Assembly (NCBI GenBank): GCA_009838195.1
Contig: VXSC01000007.1
Location: 16,856-80,855 of the forward strand
Direction of reading: 5' to 3'
DNA: 64,000 nt
Source: Rhodothermaceae bacterium
Lineage (GTDB): Bacteria; Bacteroidota; Rhodothermia; Rhodothermales; Bin80
The position numbers were made by a program, and so were the translations under genes. Below are positions 1-9,252 of the stretch, one piece after another; the first letter of the stretch is position 1; every line of letters starts with the position of its first letter. The notes below the pieces were generated by a model. That model was not told the origin of the DNA. It did not search any database and worked only from the letters and a program-made list of their open reading frames with translations.

Positions 1-2703
1 CTCATGGAGCGTGGAGAGGTTCCAGCAGGAGACTGGAGAGAGGTATTTCCCTGGGATGGGATTGCCTGGGGAGGGCGCCGCGCCGATGGAAACGATCACT
101 ACAATGTGATTCGATGGGATTGCCTCGGCGTGTGTGATATTTACGACTACGGACGAACTTGGGCGGCCCTGATGATGGAACTCTGGGAGCGCGTTGGACG
201 CGAAAATACGGACCGCCTGCATCTGGCCGCGTTTCCGTATCTCGGCCGCAATTTCGCACTTGAAGATATGGTGGAAGCACTTGTGATGGCCGATGCTGCT
301 CTAAATAACGGGCAGTATACTGCTGATATCTATGACGTTTTTGAGCCATTAGGGTTTGTTACCTCACCTAGCGGGATTCCCCTGATCATTCATACACCTG
401 TTGCCCGCCATTCTGACCCCACTCTTCCGGTCAAAATTGAAGCGAATATCAACGTAACGGGGTCAGGATACCCTCTTACCAATGTGTCCGTCTACTACCG
501 CATAGACTCGGGAGCTTTCGAGATGCAGGCACTGGCACAGGAGGGTGGAATCACATGGAGCACCGAGATCCTGCTCCCCCAATCTGCCACTCTCCTGGAA
601 TACTATCTCTTAGCTACCACGCAAGTTGGTTTGGCGGCTAGTCCTCGGTCAGCCCCCGCGAATCTCTGGAGCGTGTATGTGGGCACAGATACCCAGGCAC
701 CAACCGTCACCTACACTCCCGTGACACACATCGTCCCAGAAGAGGCCAGGGTTCCCCTTTCAATCCAGGTGGCAGACGACAATGCAGTATCCAAGGTCAC
801 GCTCACCTACACGATCAATGACCCCAGTCGGGAAGGGCCGGAGTCCGGTATGTTCGACTTGCAGGATTCAAACGGCGACACGTATACGTTTAACCTACCG
901 CTGCCAGATACTCCCGAAAGTGTATTGCCAGGAACATGGTTGGAGTATCGAATTACCGCTCATGACAATGCCGATCCACCAAACATCGCGGTATTCCCTC
1001 CCATGGAAGAACCTCAGTTGCGACTGGATGTGATTCCCGACTCCAGTCTACTCGGGGCATGGAATCCAGATGACTGGCCCGGATTGGCTGCTGGTGAATG
1101 GGCCTCTCATGAGGAAGCCTTCGGACATCAGGGATCACTTTGGGTTACTACACCGGACGGGCCCTATAGCGACAAACCTGCACAGAGCCTGCTCTCTTTC
1201 CCCGAAGTCAATGTTGCAGGATACCCTAATGCCCATCTGGAATTCTGGCATTGGTATGACTTTGAGAATACGGATGTACCTGGTCCAGGGGACGCCGGTG
1301 GCATTATTTATGACGGTGGACAGATTCAGCTTTCAACTGATGGAGGGCAATCCTGGACTGTTGCCGAACCACAGTGGGGCTACAACGGGGACGTTGAATC
1401 AACGCTGTCCAACCCACTGTCTGGAACCCCCGCCTTTGGCGGCTCAAGTTTTGGCTGGCGCCGGGTTCGTGTACCTCTGCCGGATGCGCCTGCCAGGGCT
1501 TACCGATCCGAGGTCCATACCCGGCTCGCATTCGGGACCGGAGCCGGGAACTCAAATTCCACCACCGACAATTTTGCGGGATGGGCGGTCCGGGATGTAC
1601 GTATTCTAACTGATCCACCTGTTGACACGGTCGTGCCGGTGGTTCAACATGCTCCGTTTTCATATCAATTCATTTCTCCTGACGAAGCTACAACGCCCAT
1701 CCAGGTTGCGGCTTTGGACAATGCAGGTATTGAGTCCGTCCGTCTTCGCCTCTACGAGGTTGAGAATACACAACTGGAGTTTCTGGGGGCATATAGACTG
1801 AATCCTCTTCGGACCATCCCAGACTGGTTCCACGTAGCCATCCCAATACCGAATCTCCAAGCGGGTGGAGTACTGGGCTATTACATCACAGTCCGGGACT
1901 TCGATAACAATATTCGCACTCTCGGCGAACAATCCGCAGAGGAACTCCTCAAATTGTATACACCTTCTGACGACCCGCGCACTGCACTGACGAATGGGCA
2001 CACGAGTGGTGCATGGACCCACTCCGGCGAGGGTTATCGTGCGCGGACAAATGCAGATTACCGGCAATCTTCCATCGTACTGGCACCTGTTTACTTTGCA
2101 GATCAGCCAGAACTAACGATGTTGCGATTGCGTCATGCCTACCAACTGGATGGGGAAAATCTAGGGCGGATAAGCGTGACTGAGGATGGCGGCGACACAT
2201 GGGAGGTGCTGGCACCCAGAACTCACTCTTTTGATATGGATCAGAGAGACAGAGTAGAGTTTTCCGGGCGATCCCCTCGAGTCTCTACCTCCTGGTTTGA
2301 CCTCACGCCATTGCGTCAACCCTATCAACTGCGCATGGATTTAATTCATGGGCGACAGCAATCAGGAGACGGGTTCTGGGAGGTCTTCAGCGCAAAGTAC
2401 TATCGCCTGGCGGGGGATAGTCCAACCGTCCCTTCACCTTCCGACCTCGTCCTTTATCCAAACTTCCCGAATCCATTCAGAGACGAGACGACCATTAGTT
2501 ATATTCTCCCGGAAGCCTCGCACGTGCAGATCACAATCTTCAATATCCTTGGTCAGAATGTACAAAACGTCACGGACCGCACATATGAGGCGGGAGGACA
2601 TGCAATCACCTTGAACCTGCGTGGCCTTGCACCCGGTATATATTGGGTCAGGATGGAAGCCGACAATACACTTCTGCAGCAACCGATCACACTAGTGCGC
2701 TAA
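1..2703 (+). CDS. Secreted metallopeptidase C-terminal part with T9SS sorting domain (5' truncated)
   Basis: The frame is open from the window edge, so the N-terminal catalytic part lies outside. The first ~118 residues (pattern ADAALNNG followed by IYDVFEPLGF) resemble the last helices of M36/fungalysin-type zinc peptidases, where an AD..L.GG..c.IW..FA..G motif closes the catalytic domain; this is a family guess. Next come beta-rich segments: two Ig/FN3-like stretches with TDTQAPTV and DTVVPVVQHAPF linkers, and an immune-inhibitor-A/MAM-like region (LEFWHWYDFE, then STDGGQSW). The last ~85 residues are a type A Por sorting domain: LYPNFPNPF, then GQNVQNV, then LAPGIYWVRM. That domain directs export by the type IX system and cleavage at the surface. 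No HExxH is visible because of truncation. The sorting domain is certain; the peptidase class is moderate. Confidence 0.8.
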   Translation, partial: LMERGEVPAGDWREVFPWDGIAWGGRRADGNDHYNVIRWDCLGVCDIYDYGRTWAALMMELWERVGRENTDRLHLAAFPYLGRNFALEDMVEALVMADAALNNGQYTADIYDVFEPLGFVTSPSGIPLIIHTPVARHSDPTLPVKIEANINVTGSGYPLTNVSVYYRIDSGAFEMQALAQEGGITWSTEILLPQSATLLEYYLLATTQVGLAASPRSAPANLWSVYVGTDTQAPTVTYTPVTHIVPEEARVPLSIQVADDNAVSKVTLTYTINDPSREGPESGMFDLQDSNGDTYTFNLPLPDTPESVLPGTWLEYRITAHDNADPPNIAVFPPMEEPQLRLDVIPDSSLLGAWNPDDWPGLAAGEWASHEEAFGHQGSLWVTTPDGPYSDKPAQSLLSFPEVNVAGYPNAHLEFWHWYDFENTDVPGPGDAGGIIYDGGQIQLSTDGGQSWTVAEPQWGYNGDVESTLSNPLSGTPAFGGSSFGWRRVRVPLPDAPARAYRSEVHTRLAFGTGAGNSNSTTDNFAGWAVRDVRILTDPPVDTVVPVVQHAPFSYQFISPDEATTPIQVAALDNAGIESVRLRLYEVENTQLEFLGAYRLNPLRTIPDWFHVAIPIPNLQAGGVLGYYITVRDFDNNIRTLGEQSAEELLKLYTPSDDPRTALTNGHTSGAWTHSGEGYRARTNADYRQSSIVLAPVYFADQPELTMLRLRHAYQLDGENLGRISVTEDGGDTWEVLAPRTHSFDMDQRDRVEFSGRSPRVSTSWFDLTPLRQPYQLRMDLIHGRQQSGDGFWEVFSAKYYRLAGDSPTVPSPSDLVLYPNFPNPFRDETTISYILPEASHVQITIFNILGQNVQNVTDRTYEAGGHAITLNLRGLAPGIYWVRMEADNTLLQQPITLVR

Positions 2704-2764
2704 ACGAACCGGATGGGGTGCCACGGGTTTGAGCGCTGCCAACCTATTTTAATCAAAATAATCC

Positions 2765-4042
2765 ATGAATCATTCGGAGGGGAAATACAAAGTGCGGGAC
2801 CTGAGTCTTGCCGAAAGTGGTCGAAAGCGGATTGAATGGGCAGAAAGCCGGATGCCCGTGCTGATGCGTCTGCGTAAGCAATATGCAGACTCTCAACCAT
2901 TCAAAGGGTATAAAATTACCGGTTGCCTGCATGTGACCAAAGAGACGGCTGTGCTCATTGAGACACTGGCTGCATGTGGGGCTGAAGTTTCATGGAGCGG
3001 CTGCAATCCCCTCTCTACCAACGACGAGGTTGCAGCGGCACTGGCACTTGGTGGAATCCAGATCTATGCCTGGTACGGACAAAATGTTGAAGAATTTTAC
3101 TGGAGCATTGACCGCACGATTGACATTCCGCCAGACACCACACTGGATGATGGAGCAGATCTGATTTTTACGATTCATAAGCGGTTTCCACACCTGTCCG
3201 ATCACATCATTGGTGGCAGCGAGGAAACCACGACCGGTGTACAGCGACTCCGTGCGATGGCCGATGATGGCAAGCTCCTTTATCCTGTGTACGCCGTAAA
3301 TGACACGGAAACCAAGTGGGACTTTGATAATGTCTATGGAACCGGCCAATCAACTCTTGACGGTATCTTGCGTGCCAGCAGTGTGCTTCTGGCCGGAAAA
3401 AACCTGGTTGTTGCCGGCTATGGGCACTGCGGCCGGGGAGTTGCCACCCGAGGTCGTGGAATGGGGGCCAATGTGATCGTGACCGAGGTGCGTCCTGCAG
3501 CGGCACTCAAGGCCACCCTGGACGGTATGCGAGTCATGCCTATGGAGGAGGCTGCCCGCATTGGTGACGTATTTGTGACGGCCACCGGCATGAAGGATGT
3601 GATTCGCGGGCAGCACTTTGAATCCATGAAGGATGGAGCAATCGTCTGTAACACTGGACACTATGATGTGGAGTTGAATCTGGTTGAGTTGGCTGAACTT
3701 GCAACCGCGGAACGGGATATCCGGCCCAATAACCGTGAATACACCCGTACCGATGGAGCCAAGATTTATGTGCTTGCAGACGGGCGGCTGGTCAACCTTG
3801 CCGCAGCAGAAGGACACCCCTCTGAAGTGATGGATATGAGTTTTGCCAACCAGTTTATGGCGCACCTGAGCCTGATCCAATCCAAGGAGCGCGGCACAAA
3901 GCTGCCATGCAAGGTGATTGAACTGCCAGCCTCCGTAGACGAAGAGATTGCCCGGTTGAAGCTGAATACGATGGGACTCAATATTGATACATTAACCCCA
4001 GAGCAAGAGAGGTACGCGAGAGATTACTCCGCTGGTACTTAG
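2765..4042 (+). CDS. ahcY: Adenosylhomocysteinase (S-adenosylhomocysteine hydrolase)
   Basis: Hydrolyses S-adenosylhomocysteine to adenosine and homocysteine, keeping the methylation cycle running in the cytosol. The 425-residue protein shows substrate-domain motifs ([16 protein letters not shown] near residue 56; [13 protein letters not shown] near 180) and the NAD-binding Rossmann loop GYGHCGRG near 218. Length matches the bacterial form without the 40-residue insertion seen in some lineages. The C-terminal region ends in [12 protein letters not shown], close to the usual LT..Q..Y tail that donates the Lys/Tyr NAD contacts, although the final KPDHYRY-type ending is absent here. The gene is transcribed towards the ferredoxin gene and their stop codons overlap by four bases. 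A short upstream gap shows no convincing SAH riboswitch. Confidence 0.97.
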   Translation: MNHSEGKYKVRDLSLAESGRKRIEWAESRMPVLMRLRKQYADSQPFKGYKITGCLHVTKETAVLIETLAACGAEVSWSGCNPLSTNDEVAAALALGGIQIYAWYGQNVEEFYWSIDRTIDIPPDTTLDDGADLIFTIHKRFPHLSDHIIGGSEETTTGVQRLRAMADDGKLLYPVYAVNDTETKWDFDNVYGTGQSTLDGILRASSVLLAGKNLVVAGYGHCGRGVATRGRGMGANVIVTEVRPAAALKATLDGMRVMPMEEAARIGDVFVTATGMKDVIRGQHFESMKDGAIVCNTGHYDVELNLVELAELATAERDIRPNNREYTRTDGAKIYVLADGRLVNLAAAEGHPSEVMDMSFANQFMAHLSLIQSKERGTKLPCKVIELPASVDEEIARLKLNTMGLNIDTLTPEQERYARDYSAGT

Positions 4043-4383
4043 ACATCCCACTCCAGGATGTCTTCTTCGGATTTTTCTTTGGTTTTCCACTCTTCTGCAT
4101 CTGGCAGAGGATCTTTACGCTCAATGATATTGTAGTCCTGCTCCTGCCATTTTTCTGCGAGATAGGTGTTCCAGTCGGCGTAATGCGCCCACTTTTCTGG
4201 AATTTCGTCGTCAGGATAGATCGCCTCCACCGGGCATACCGGTACACATGCATTGCAATCTATACATTCATCAGGATGGATAACTAGGAAATTGGGGCCT
4301 TCATAAAAACAATCTACAGGACACACCTCCACGCAGTCGGTATGCTTGCAATTAATACATGGTTCAGTAACGATGTATGGCAT
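4039..4383 (-). CDS. fdxA: 7Fe ferredoxin, FdxA type
   Basis: Small electron carrier of 114 residues with two iron-sulfur sites. The N-terminal site has [18 protein letters not shown] (residues 9-26), the spacing typical of a [3Fe-4S] cluster in seven-iron ferredoxins, and the second site is the classic [12 protein letters not shown] (residues 40-51) for a [4Fe-4S] cluster. The acidic C-terminal extension after residue 60 matches FdxA-type ferredoxins (about 105-115 aa). The gene is monocistronic as far as visible, faces ahcY, and its TAA overlaps the ahcY TAG. The redox partner cannot be told from context. Confidence 0.93.
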   Translation of the reverse strand: MPYIVTEPCINCKHTDCVEVCPVDCFYEGPNFLVIHPDECIDCNACVPVCPVEAIYPDDEIPEKWAHYADWNTYLAEKWQEQDYNIIERKDPLPDAEEWKTKEKSEEDILEWDV

Positions 4384-4492
4384 ATCTCAGAAATAATTTC
4401 GTTGAGTAATATAAGATACTGGCCTGATTCGCCCTAAAATTGATTAAGGCTCCCCTTCTACCCACCGAACCCTTTACTGCTCCAATTCATTC

Positions 4493-5638
4493 ATGATTAA
4501 CACCCCTGAGGCACTGTCGGATCTGTGTTCCCGGATGAAGGAATCTTCTTCGGTCGCACTGGATACTGAGTTTATTTCCGGCAAACGCCCTGAGACGATT
4601 TTGTCCATTGTGCAGGTGGGGCTCAGTGCAAAAGAGGCCTATCTCATTGATGTACTCGCCTTTGATGATCTGACTCCACTGAGACCGATCCTAGAAAACC
4701 AGACGATTGTTAAAATCCTGCATGATGCAAGTCAGGATCTTGGATTGATTGCCAAGGTAACCAAGGCAACGCCGAAAAATATCTTCGATGTAAAGCTTGC
4801 AGCCCGCCTGCTTGGAATGGGGACAAACTATTCGTTATCTGAACTGGTTCAGAACCTCTGTGGCGTACACCTCTCAAAAGGCCAGCAGCGATCAAACTGG
4901 CTGCGCCGCCCACTGAAACCGGCCCAGATCAAGTATGCTGAAAGGGATGTTCTCTACCTGCACCAGATCCAGGAAGTGCTTCTTTCGGAGGCAAACCGGG
5001 TGCAGCGCACCACATGGCTGGAGCAGGAGATGTACAACTTTAACGACCCGGAGTTATACCTGCCCCCTTCACCCGCAGAGCGACTACTTCGCTCGCCTGC
5101 CACCCGTAAATTTGCTCCTCAGCAATGTGCTGTTGTCGCCGCAATTGCAGACTGGCGCACAGATGCTGCTCTGACGACCGGGACCTTACCCAAGAATCTG
5201 TTACGTGACAAAGAAATTTTGCGACTGGCCAAACAGCGGTGTACAAAACCTAGCCATGTCCGAGGTACCTGCCCTTCATTGCCTCACCGCTATGAACTTG
5301 AGGTTACAAACCTGATCACAGAGGCTCTGGATACCCCGACCAGCGCATGCCCCACCTCGCTTGCTTCACGCCCGCTTACGGGCACCGAAGTCGCTCAGCT
5401 TCACCTTTTGCTGGCAGTCGTTGCCATCCGGGGCTCTGAGTATGGGATCGAACCGGAGTTGATTGGGACAAACGCGGTCCTCACAGACTTCATCCTGAAC
5501 TCCGGGAAGCCCTCGAATCCACTAAGGCAGGGCTGGAGACAGGAAGTGGCAGGCCGGGATCTCATGGAGATCCTGCAGGGGAGATTATCGGTTACGCTTA
5601 GTGATGGCGTGCTCAAAGTTCATTCTCATTCCACATGA
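4493..5638 (+). CDS. rnd: Ribonuclease D-like 3'-5' exonuclease
   Basis: Three-prime exonuclease for tRNA and structured RNA trimming. The DEDDy exonuclease domain covers residues 1-170: D24 and E26 in ALDTEF, D78 and D82 in HDASQD, and Y148/D152 in YAERD. The rest holds HRDC-like helical regions (residues ~205-280 and ~300-375). The 381 residues match bacterial RNase D, longer than stand-alone DEDDy domains. The ATG at 4493 was taken because it gives a normal N-terminus starting two turns before the first catalytic strand. Its 3' end overlaps the convergent Nudix gene by 26 bases. Confidence 0.92.
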   Translation: MINTPEALSDLCSRMKESSSVALDTEFISGKRPETILSIVQVGLSAKEAYLIDVLAFDDLTPLRPILENQTIVKILHDASQDLGLIAKVTKATPKNIFDVKLAARLLGMGTNYSLSELVQNLCGVHLSKGQQRSNWLRRPLKPAQIKYAERDVLYLHQIQEVLLSEANRVQRTTWLEQEMYNFNDPELYLPPSPAERLLRSPATRKFAPQQCAVVAAIADWRTDAALTTGTLPKNLLRDKEILRLAKQRCTKPSHVRGTCPSLPHRYELEVTNLITEALDTPTSACPTSLASRPLTGTEVAQLHLLLAVVAIRGSEYGIEPELIGTNAVLTDFILNSGKPSNPLRQGWRQEVAGRDLMEILQGRLSVTLSDGVLKVHSHST

Positions 5639-6248
5639 GGGGCCCCAAGTCAGTCAGAAGATCTCGCAGAACTGGATAGCCCAATTCCCGCACTGCCTGC
5701 GCATAGGGAACCCAGTAAACGGCATCAATCCCCTCTTCCAATGCAGGCGTAAACTGCATGAGCTTGGATGTGAATGCGTACCAGTACGTGGTTTTTACTT
5801 CAAAGAAGCCCGATCGGCGATATCCATGTACGGTCGTTCCCAGCAGTTGTCCCTGAACCAAATCATCGGCTCCCGTCTCCTCCTGTAGCTCCCGCGCTGC
5901 ACAGGCAGCAATTGATTCATTGGGATCAAGCTTCCCTTTGGGGAGATCTAGGACTCCATGGCGCCGGATGCAAAGAAGTTCACCCGTGACTCGGTGCCGG
6001 ATGAGCCCTCCGGCTGCAGTCACCGCGCGAGGTGGAGCATAAGGGTTTACATTTAAGATTGCATCCTGGGGAATAAGCCCGGAGTCGTAGGCAGAACCAA
6101 TTCTTTTGAGATGGCGGAGTGCACTGCGATCTATCACAAGAACCGCCTCCGAGACCAACCGCTGAGCCTCTATTAAATCTCCCAGTAACAACCCACCTTT
6201 TACCACGGATGGGATCTCATTCAGGTTACATGCACAATACAAAAACAC
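5613..6248 (-). CDS. Nudix hydrolase
   Basis: A 211-residue protein with a complete Nudix box at residues 105-127 (GKLDPNES, then ARELQEETGA), matching GX5EX7REUXEEXGU and so able to bind Mg and cleave a nucleoside-diphosphate-linked substrate. The substrate is unknown. The domain occupies residues ~75-205; residues 1-70 are an N-terminal extension without a recognised motif, so the true start could lie inside it. The phrase LDLPKGKLD just before the box resembles diadenosine-polyphosphate or ADP-ribose type Nudix enzymes, a weak hint only. It runs towards rnd, and the two reading frames overlap tail to tail. The upstream gap contains a TnpB remnant rather than a clear promoter. Confidence 0.9.
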   Translation of the reverse strand: MFLYCACNLNEIPSVVKGGLLLGDLIEAQRLVSEAVLVIDRSALRHLKRIGSAYDSGLIPQDAILNVNPYAPPRAVTAAGGLIRHRVTGELLCIRRHGVLDLPKGKLDPNESIAACAARELQEETGADDLVQGQLLGTTVHGYRRSGFFEVKTTYWYAFTSKLMQFTPALEEGIDAVYWVPYAQAVRELGYPVLRDLLTDLGPLMWNENEL

Positions 6249-6264
6249 TGGTTCGGGGATCGTA

Positions 6265-6480
6265 TCAGGTGATGTAGGGAATTTCTACAGAAATCCGAAT
6301 ACTCGCATCAATTTTAAGATACACTTCCCGTTGAAAAACTAAGTTCCGTGCGCACCCATTTGGCAATTCAGATTGCCAGAACGCGACCTCGAACGCCCGC
6401 ATACCCAATGCTGCATTTAGGTCAGCATTCTCCTCGTATTCGCACGCTGGGCATTTGAACCTAGAATAACGCGATTATCA
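6265..6480 (-). pseudogene. TnpB/OrfB C-terminal remnant (zinc ribbon) in the Nudix-ribD gap
   Basis: The 306-base gap between the Nudix gene and ribD is not empty. On the minus strand it reads RFKCPACEYEENADLNAALG and continues about 50 codons to a TGA at 6265. The Cys-x2-Cys followed by NAD-x-NAA is the hallmark of the C-terminal zinc ribbon of IS200/IS605-type TnpB (OrfB). A TAA lies in frame only four codons before this segment, so only the tail survives. Only one CxxC pair is present; the preceding pair is missing. No left or right element end was recognised. Confidence 0.7.
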
Positions 6481-6554
6481 AGCTGAACCCGTATCGGGGA
6501 AACGACCGCTTCCCCTGCTGCGTTCGACCCCCTTGATTAAGCCTTGATGCTCTC

Positions 6555-7676
6555 ATGTCACCAGAGTCAGCTGCACACTGGATGGAACGATGCCTTTCAC
6601 TAGCTGCAAATGCAGACAGTGCAACCAGCCCCAATCCGCGTGTGGGTTGTGTCATTCTAAGTCCTGACGGCACGGTGCTTGGAGAGGGTTGGCACAAACG
6701 TGCTGGTGCCCTCCATGCGGAGGCAGAAGCCATGGATCAGGTCCGATCACGACATGGATCTGACGCGCTCCACGGGGCAACCCTGGTCGTCAATCTTGAG
6801 CCTTGCAACCACCAGGGGCGTACACCTCCTTGCACCCGTGATATTCTAAATGCTGGAATTGTCCGTGTAATCGTTGGAATGCGGGATCCGAATCCAACCG
6901 CAGCGGGAGGCATTGATCAATTGAGGTCTGCAAACGTCTCCGTCATGACTGATGTACTGAAAACGCGGTGCTACCGGTTTAACGAAGCTTTCGTCCACTG
7001 GCAGACCCGACAGGTCCCGTTTGTCACGCTAAAACTTGCCCAAACCCTTGATGGCTGCATCGCAACCGCGACGGGAGAAAGCCAATGGATTACTGGCAAG
7101 GTAGCGCGAAAACTCGTTCATGTCTGGCGCAGGGAACATGATGCTATCCTAATAGGCTCAGGTACGGCACGCACCGATGATCCGTGCCTGACTGTCCGGC
7201 ATGTATCTGGAACGCAGCCGTGGCGAGTTATACTTGACGGGCAAGGCAGATTGCCTGGTACGCTGAAAATATTCACAGATGAGTGGGGCTCTAAAACCAT
7301 TGTCGTGGTTGCGCACGAGTCTGACCCCGCCTACGCCGACAGGCTCCAGAATAGGGGTGGCCGGCTGATCACTGCTCAATCTGAGGGAAACCATGTGGCA
7401 CTCCCATCACTGATCCGCCTGCTCGGTAGGGATCTGAACATTCAATCGCTCCTTGTGGAAGCCGGACCCGGGCTTGCTTCCGCACTACTGAAGCAGGATC
7501 TCGTTGATCGGCTTAGACTCTTTATTGCCCCCAAACTCATTGGCAATGGCTTGCGAGGCGTTGAAGATTTAGGAGTTCATAATTTAGACCAGAGTAAGGT
7601 GTTTGGAGAGTACTCTTGGGAAACCGTTGAGCACGATCAACTCTTTACCGGATATAAACATCCAGTTCCTGCTTAG
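6555..7676 (+). CDS. ribD: Bifunctional riboflavin biosynthesis protein RibD
   Basis: Carries out the deamination and the side-chain reduction that follow GTP cyclohydrolase II in riboflavin synthesis. Residues 1-145 form the zinc deaminase: H53 and E55 in LHAEAEA, C84 in EPCNHQGRTPPC and C93 as zinc ligands. Residues 150-370 are the NADPH-dependent reductase, with LAQTLDGCIAT and an HDAILIGSGTARTDDP strand-loop at ~198. At 373 residues it is a full-length fused enzyme. It is followed after 53 bases by riboflavin synthase, so the two are probably co-transcribed. I looked for an FMN riboswitch upstream and saw none. Confidence 0.95.
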   Translation: MSPESAAHWMERCLSLAANADSATSPNPRVGCVILSPDGTVLGEGWHKRAGALHAEAEAMDQVRSRHGSDALHGATLVVNLEPCNHQGRTPPCTRDILNAGIVRVIVGMRDPNPTAAGGIDQLRSANVSVMTDVLKTRCYRFNEAFVHWQTRQVPFVTLKLAQTLDGCIATATGESQWITGKVARKLVHVWRREHDAILIGSGTARTDDPCLTVRHVSGTQPWRVILDGQGRLPGTLKIFTDEWGSKTIVVVAHESDPAYADRLQNRGGRLITAQSEGNHVALPSLIRLLGRDLNIQSLLVEAGPGLASALLKQDLVDRLRLFIAPKLIGNGLRGVEDLGVHNLDQSKVFGEYSWETVEHDQLFTGYKHPVPA

Positions 7677-7729
7677 GTCAAAGACCAGCGCAGGACCACT
7701 ATTTTAGTAATTGACAGATCCCATCAAAC

Positions 7730-8326
7730 ATGTTCACAGGTCTTGTAGAGCAGGTTGGCCAACTAACGAGCAGCCGCACAACTCCCTATGGACGGGAACT
7801 GGTGATCCGTGCTGCTTTGTCCCCCGAGCTATCGGTGGGACAGAGCATTGCAGTAAATGGTGTCTGTTTGAGTCTGACGGATCATTCTCCCGATACCTTC
7901 ACGGTCCTTGCCGTGCCTGAAACGCTCTCCAAAACCACACTCGCCGAGCTATTACCTGACACTCCTGTCAACCTGGAGAGAGCCCTGCTCGCAAACTCCC
8001 GTCTGGATGGACACCTGGTACAGGGACACATCGATACAGCGTGCACCATTACAAGTGCATCCATTCAAGAAGATAAACGGATCTATGAGTTCCTGATCCC
8101 TGATGAATATTTCGGTCTCGTCGTTCCGCGCGGATCTATTGCTCTGGATGGTATCAGCCTGACCATCGCAGACCTTCACGAATCGTATATCTCTGTCGCC
8201 ATCATCCCACAGACTTATCGACATACCAATGTAAGCACCTGGCAGCCGGGGATGCGTTGTAATGTGGAATTTGACATACTGGCCCAGTACGTGGCACGCC
8301 AGATGGCTGTGCAGAGCAAAACCTAA
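7730..8326 (+). CDS. ribE: Riboflavin synthase alpha subunit
   Basis: Dismutates two molecules of 6,7-dimethyl-8-ribityllumazine to riboflavin plus the pyrimidine precursor. The protein starts with the diagnostic MFTGLVEQVG and contains the two internally repeated lumazine-binding barrels (first barrel ~1-97 with AVNGVCLSLT; second ~98-190 with ALDGISLTIAD). Its 198 residues match the family. It lies directly downstream of ribD on the same strand. ribA/ribB and ribH are not in this window. Confidence 0.95.
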   Translation: MFTGLVEQVGQLTSSRTTPYGRELVIRAALSPELSVGQSIAVNGVCLSLTDHSPDTFTVLAVPETLSKTTLAELLPDTPVNLERALLANSRLDGHLVQGHIDTACTITSASIQEDKRIYEFLIPDEYFGLVVPRGSIALDGISLTIADLHESYISVAIIPQTYRHTNVSTWQPGMRCNVEFDILAQYVARQMAVQSKT

Positions 8327-8448
8327 CCTCTATCGGACTGGATTCCCGCAGTGCCTGTCAGGAAATTCACGTTGGGTAACCATGCCAAGACATTGACATG
8401 ATTCCCTTGAACCTCCCACATGAAACCGCCCGGGGGCAATCCGTGCAA

Positions 8449-9123
8449 CTATTCGTGGGGAGTCACCTTCAGGTCGCTGACATGTACATTCAGCGCGTGG
8501 TTGATTCGAAGACCAGCAATCCCATCCGTCATTACCTGATCACGGGAAGTGCTGGCGACTTCGGTGCCATTAACGGAAAATGTGACGGTCTCTTCGTGCA
8601 CGTCAACCCGCAGATGATTCTCAACCGAACTCTCGGTATCGGGACCAAAGGTGTTGACGGCTTCACTAGCTGTCCAGTCCTGAATAATGGATGTCTCTGA
8701 CCCACTCCGACGTTTGAGCAAAAATTCTCCGGTATTCCGAAGAAGAAAGTAATCGTACATAATTTCATCTCCGTCAAGATTTTGACCACCCATAAACACA
8801 CCATAGGCTTCGCGACGCTCTCCTGGGTCAAACAGGTGAATGGTGGCTTCCACAGAATAACTTCCCTCCGCCACCAATTCCGGGTGATAGAAGATCGCAG
8901 CAGGACCGGTGGTGATGTGCCATCCGGGGGTCATATTCACGAAGAAAATATCTGCCGACTCTCCATCCGCGCCAATCACCACATCCGGGTTTGGCCGATC
9001 AAGGCGTACTTGCCAGGATTCAGGCACCATTAGATTCTCTCCATCCGGCGTCGCGGGATCGGGCTGAGCCATTACGGCAAATGGAAGAAAAAGTAGTGTT
9101 ATGGTAAAAAGAGCTCGTTTCAT
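8449..9123 (-). CDS. Secreted beta-sandwich protein (LamG/DUF1080-like)
   Basis: A 224-residue exported protein with a clear signal peptide (MKRALFTITLLFLPFAVMAQ, cleavage expected after AVMA). The mature part looks like a concanavalin/LamG-type sandwich: HITTGPAAIFY, YGVFMGGQNLDG, DYFLLRNTGEFLLKRR, HLRVDVHEETVTFSVNGTEV and GLRINHALNVHVSDL are the strand patterns of sugar-binding DUF1080-like domains, with FSVNG being the common NG turn. No catalytic residues can be named. It converges on ribE and stands alone. A periplasmic or extracellular glycan-binding role is inference. Confidence 0.75.
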   Translation of the reverse strand: MKRALFTITLLFLPFAVMAQPDPATPDGENLMVPESWQVRLDRPNPDVVIGADGESADIFFVNMTPGWHITTGPAAIFYHPELVAEGSYSVEATIHLFDPGERREAYGVFMGGQNLDGDEIMYDYFLLRNTGEFLLKRRSGSETSIIQDWTASEAVNTFGPDTESSVENHLRVDVHEETVTFSVNGTEVASTSRDQVMTDGIAGLRINHALNVHVSDLKVTPHE

Positions 9124-9252
9124 TTGACTATCGTTGATGAGAGTGGCGAAGGATCAATTTACGACTCCGAGCCATGTTGAACAAGAGCTTTGGAGAACAA
9201 AATCGGGGATTTACGCGTTTTCTGCTGTTGGTTTAGTCGTTTTTATAAAGTC

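Noticed and set aside
1304..2215. Several minus-strand open frames opposite the first gene
   Set aside because: Overlapping shadow frames with no motifs; the plus strand has a continuous domain protein.
2704..2764. Possible SAH riboswitch before ahcY (a GAGCGCTGCCAACC stretch)
   Set aside because: Only one short match to the aptamer core; the required second half and the pairing partners do not fit in the 61-base spacer, and the sequence after it is A/T-rich.
6249..6554. FMN riboswitch upstream of ribD
   Set aside because: The gap is mostly a TnpB remnant; no conserved RFN helices were seen.
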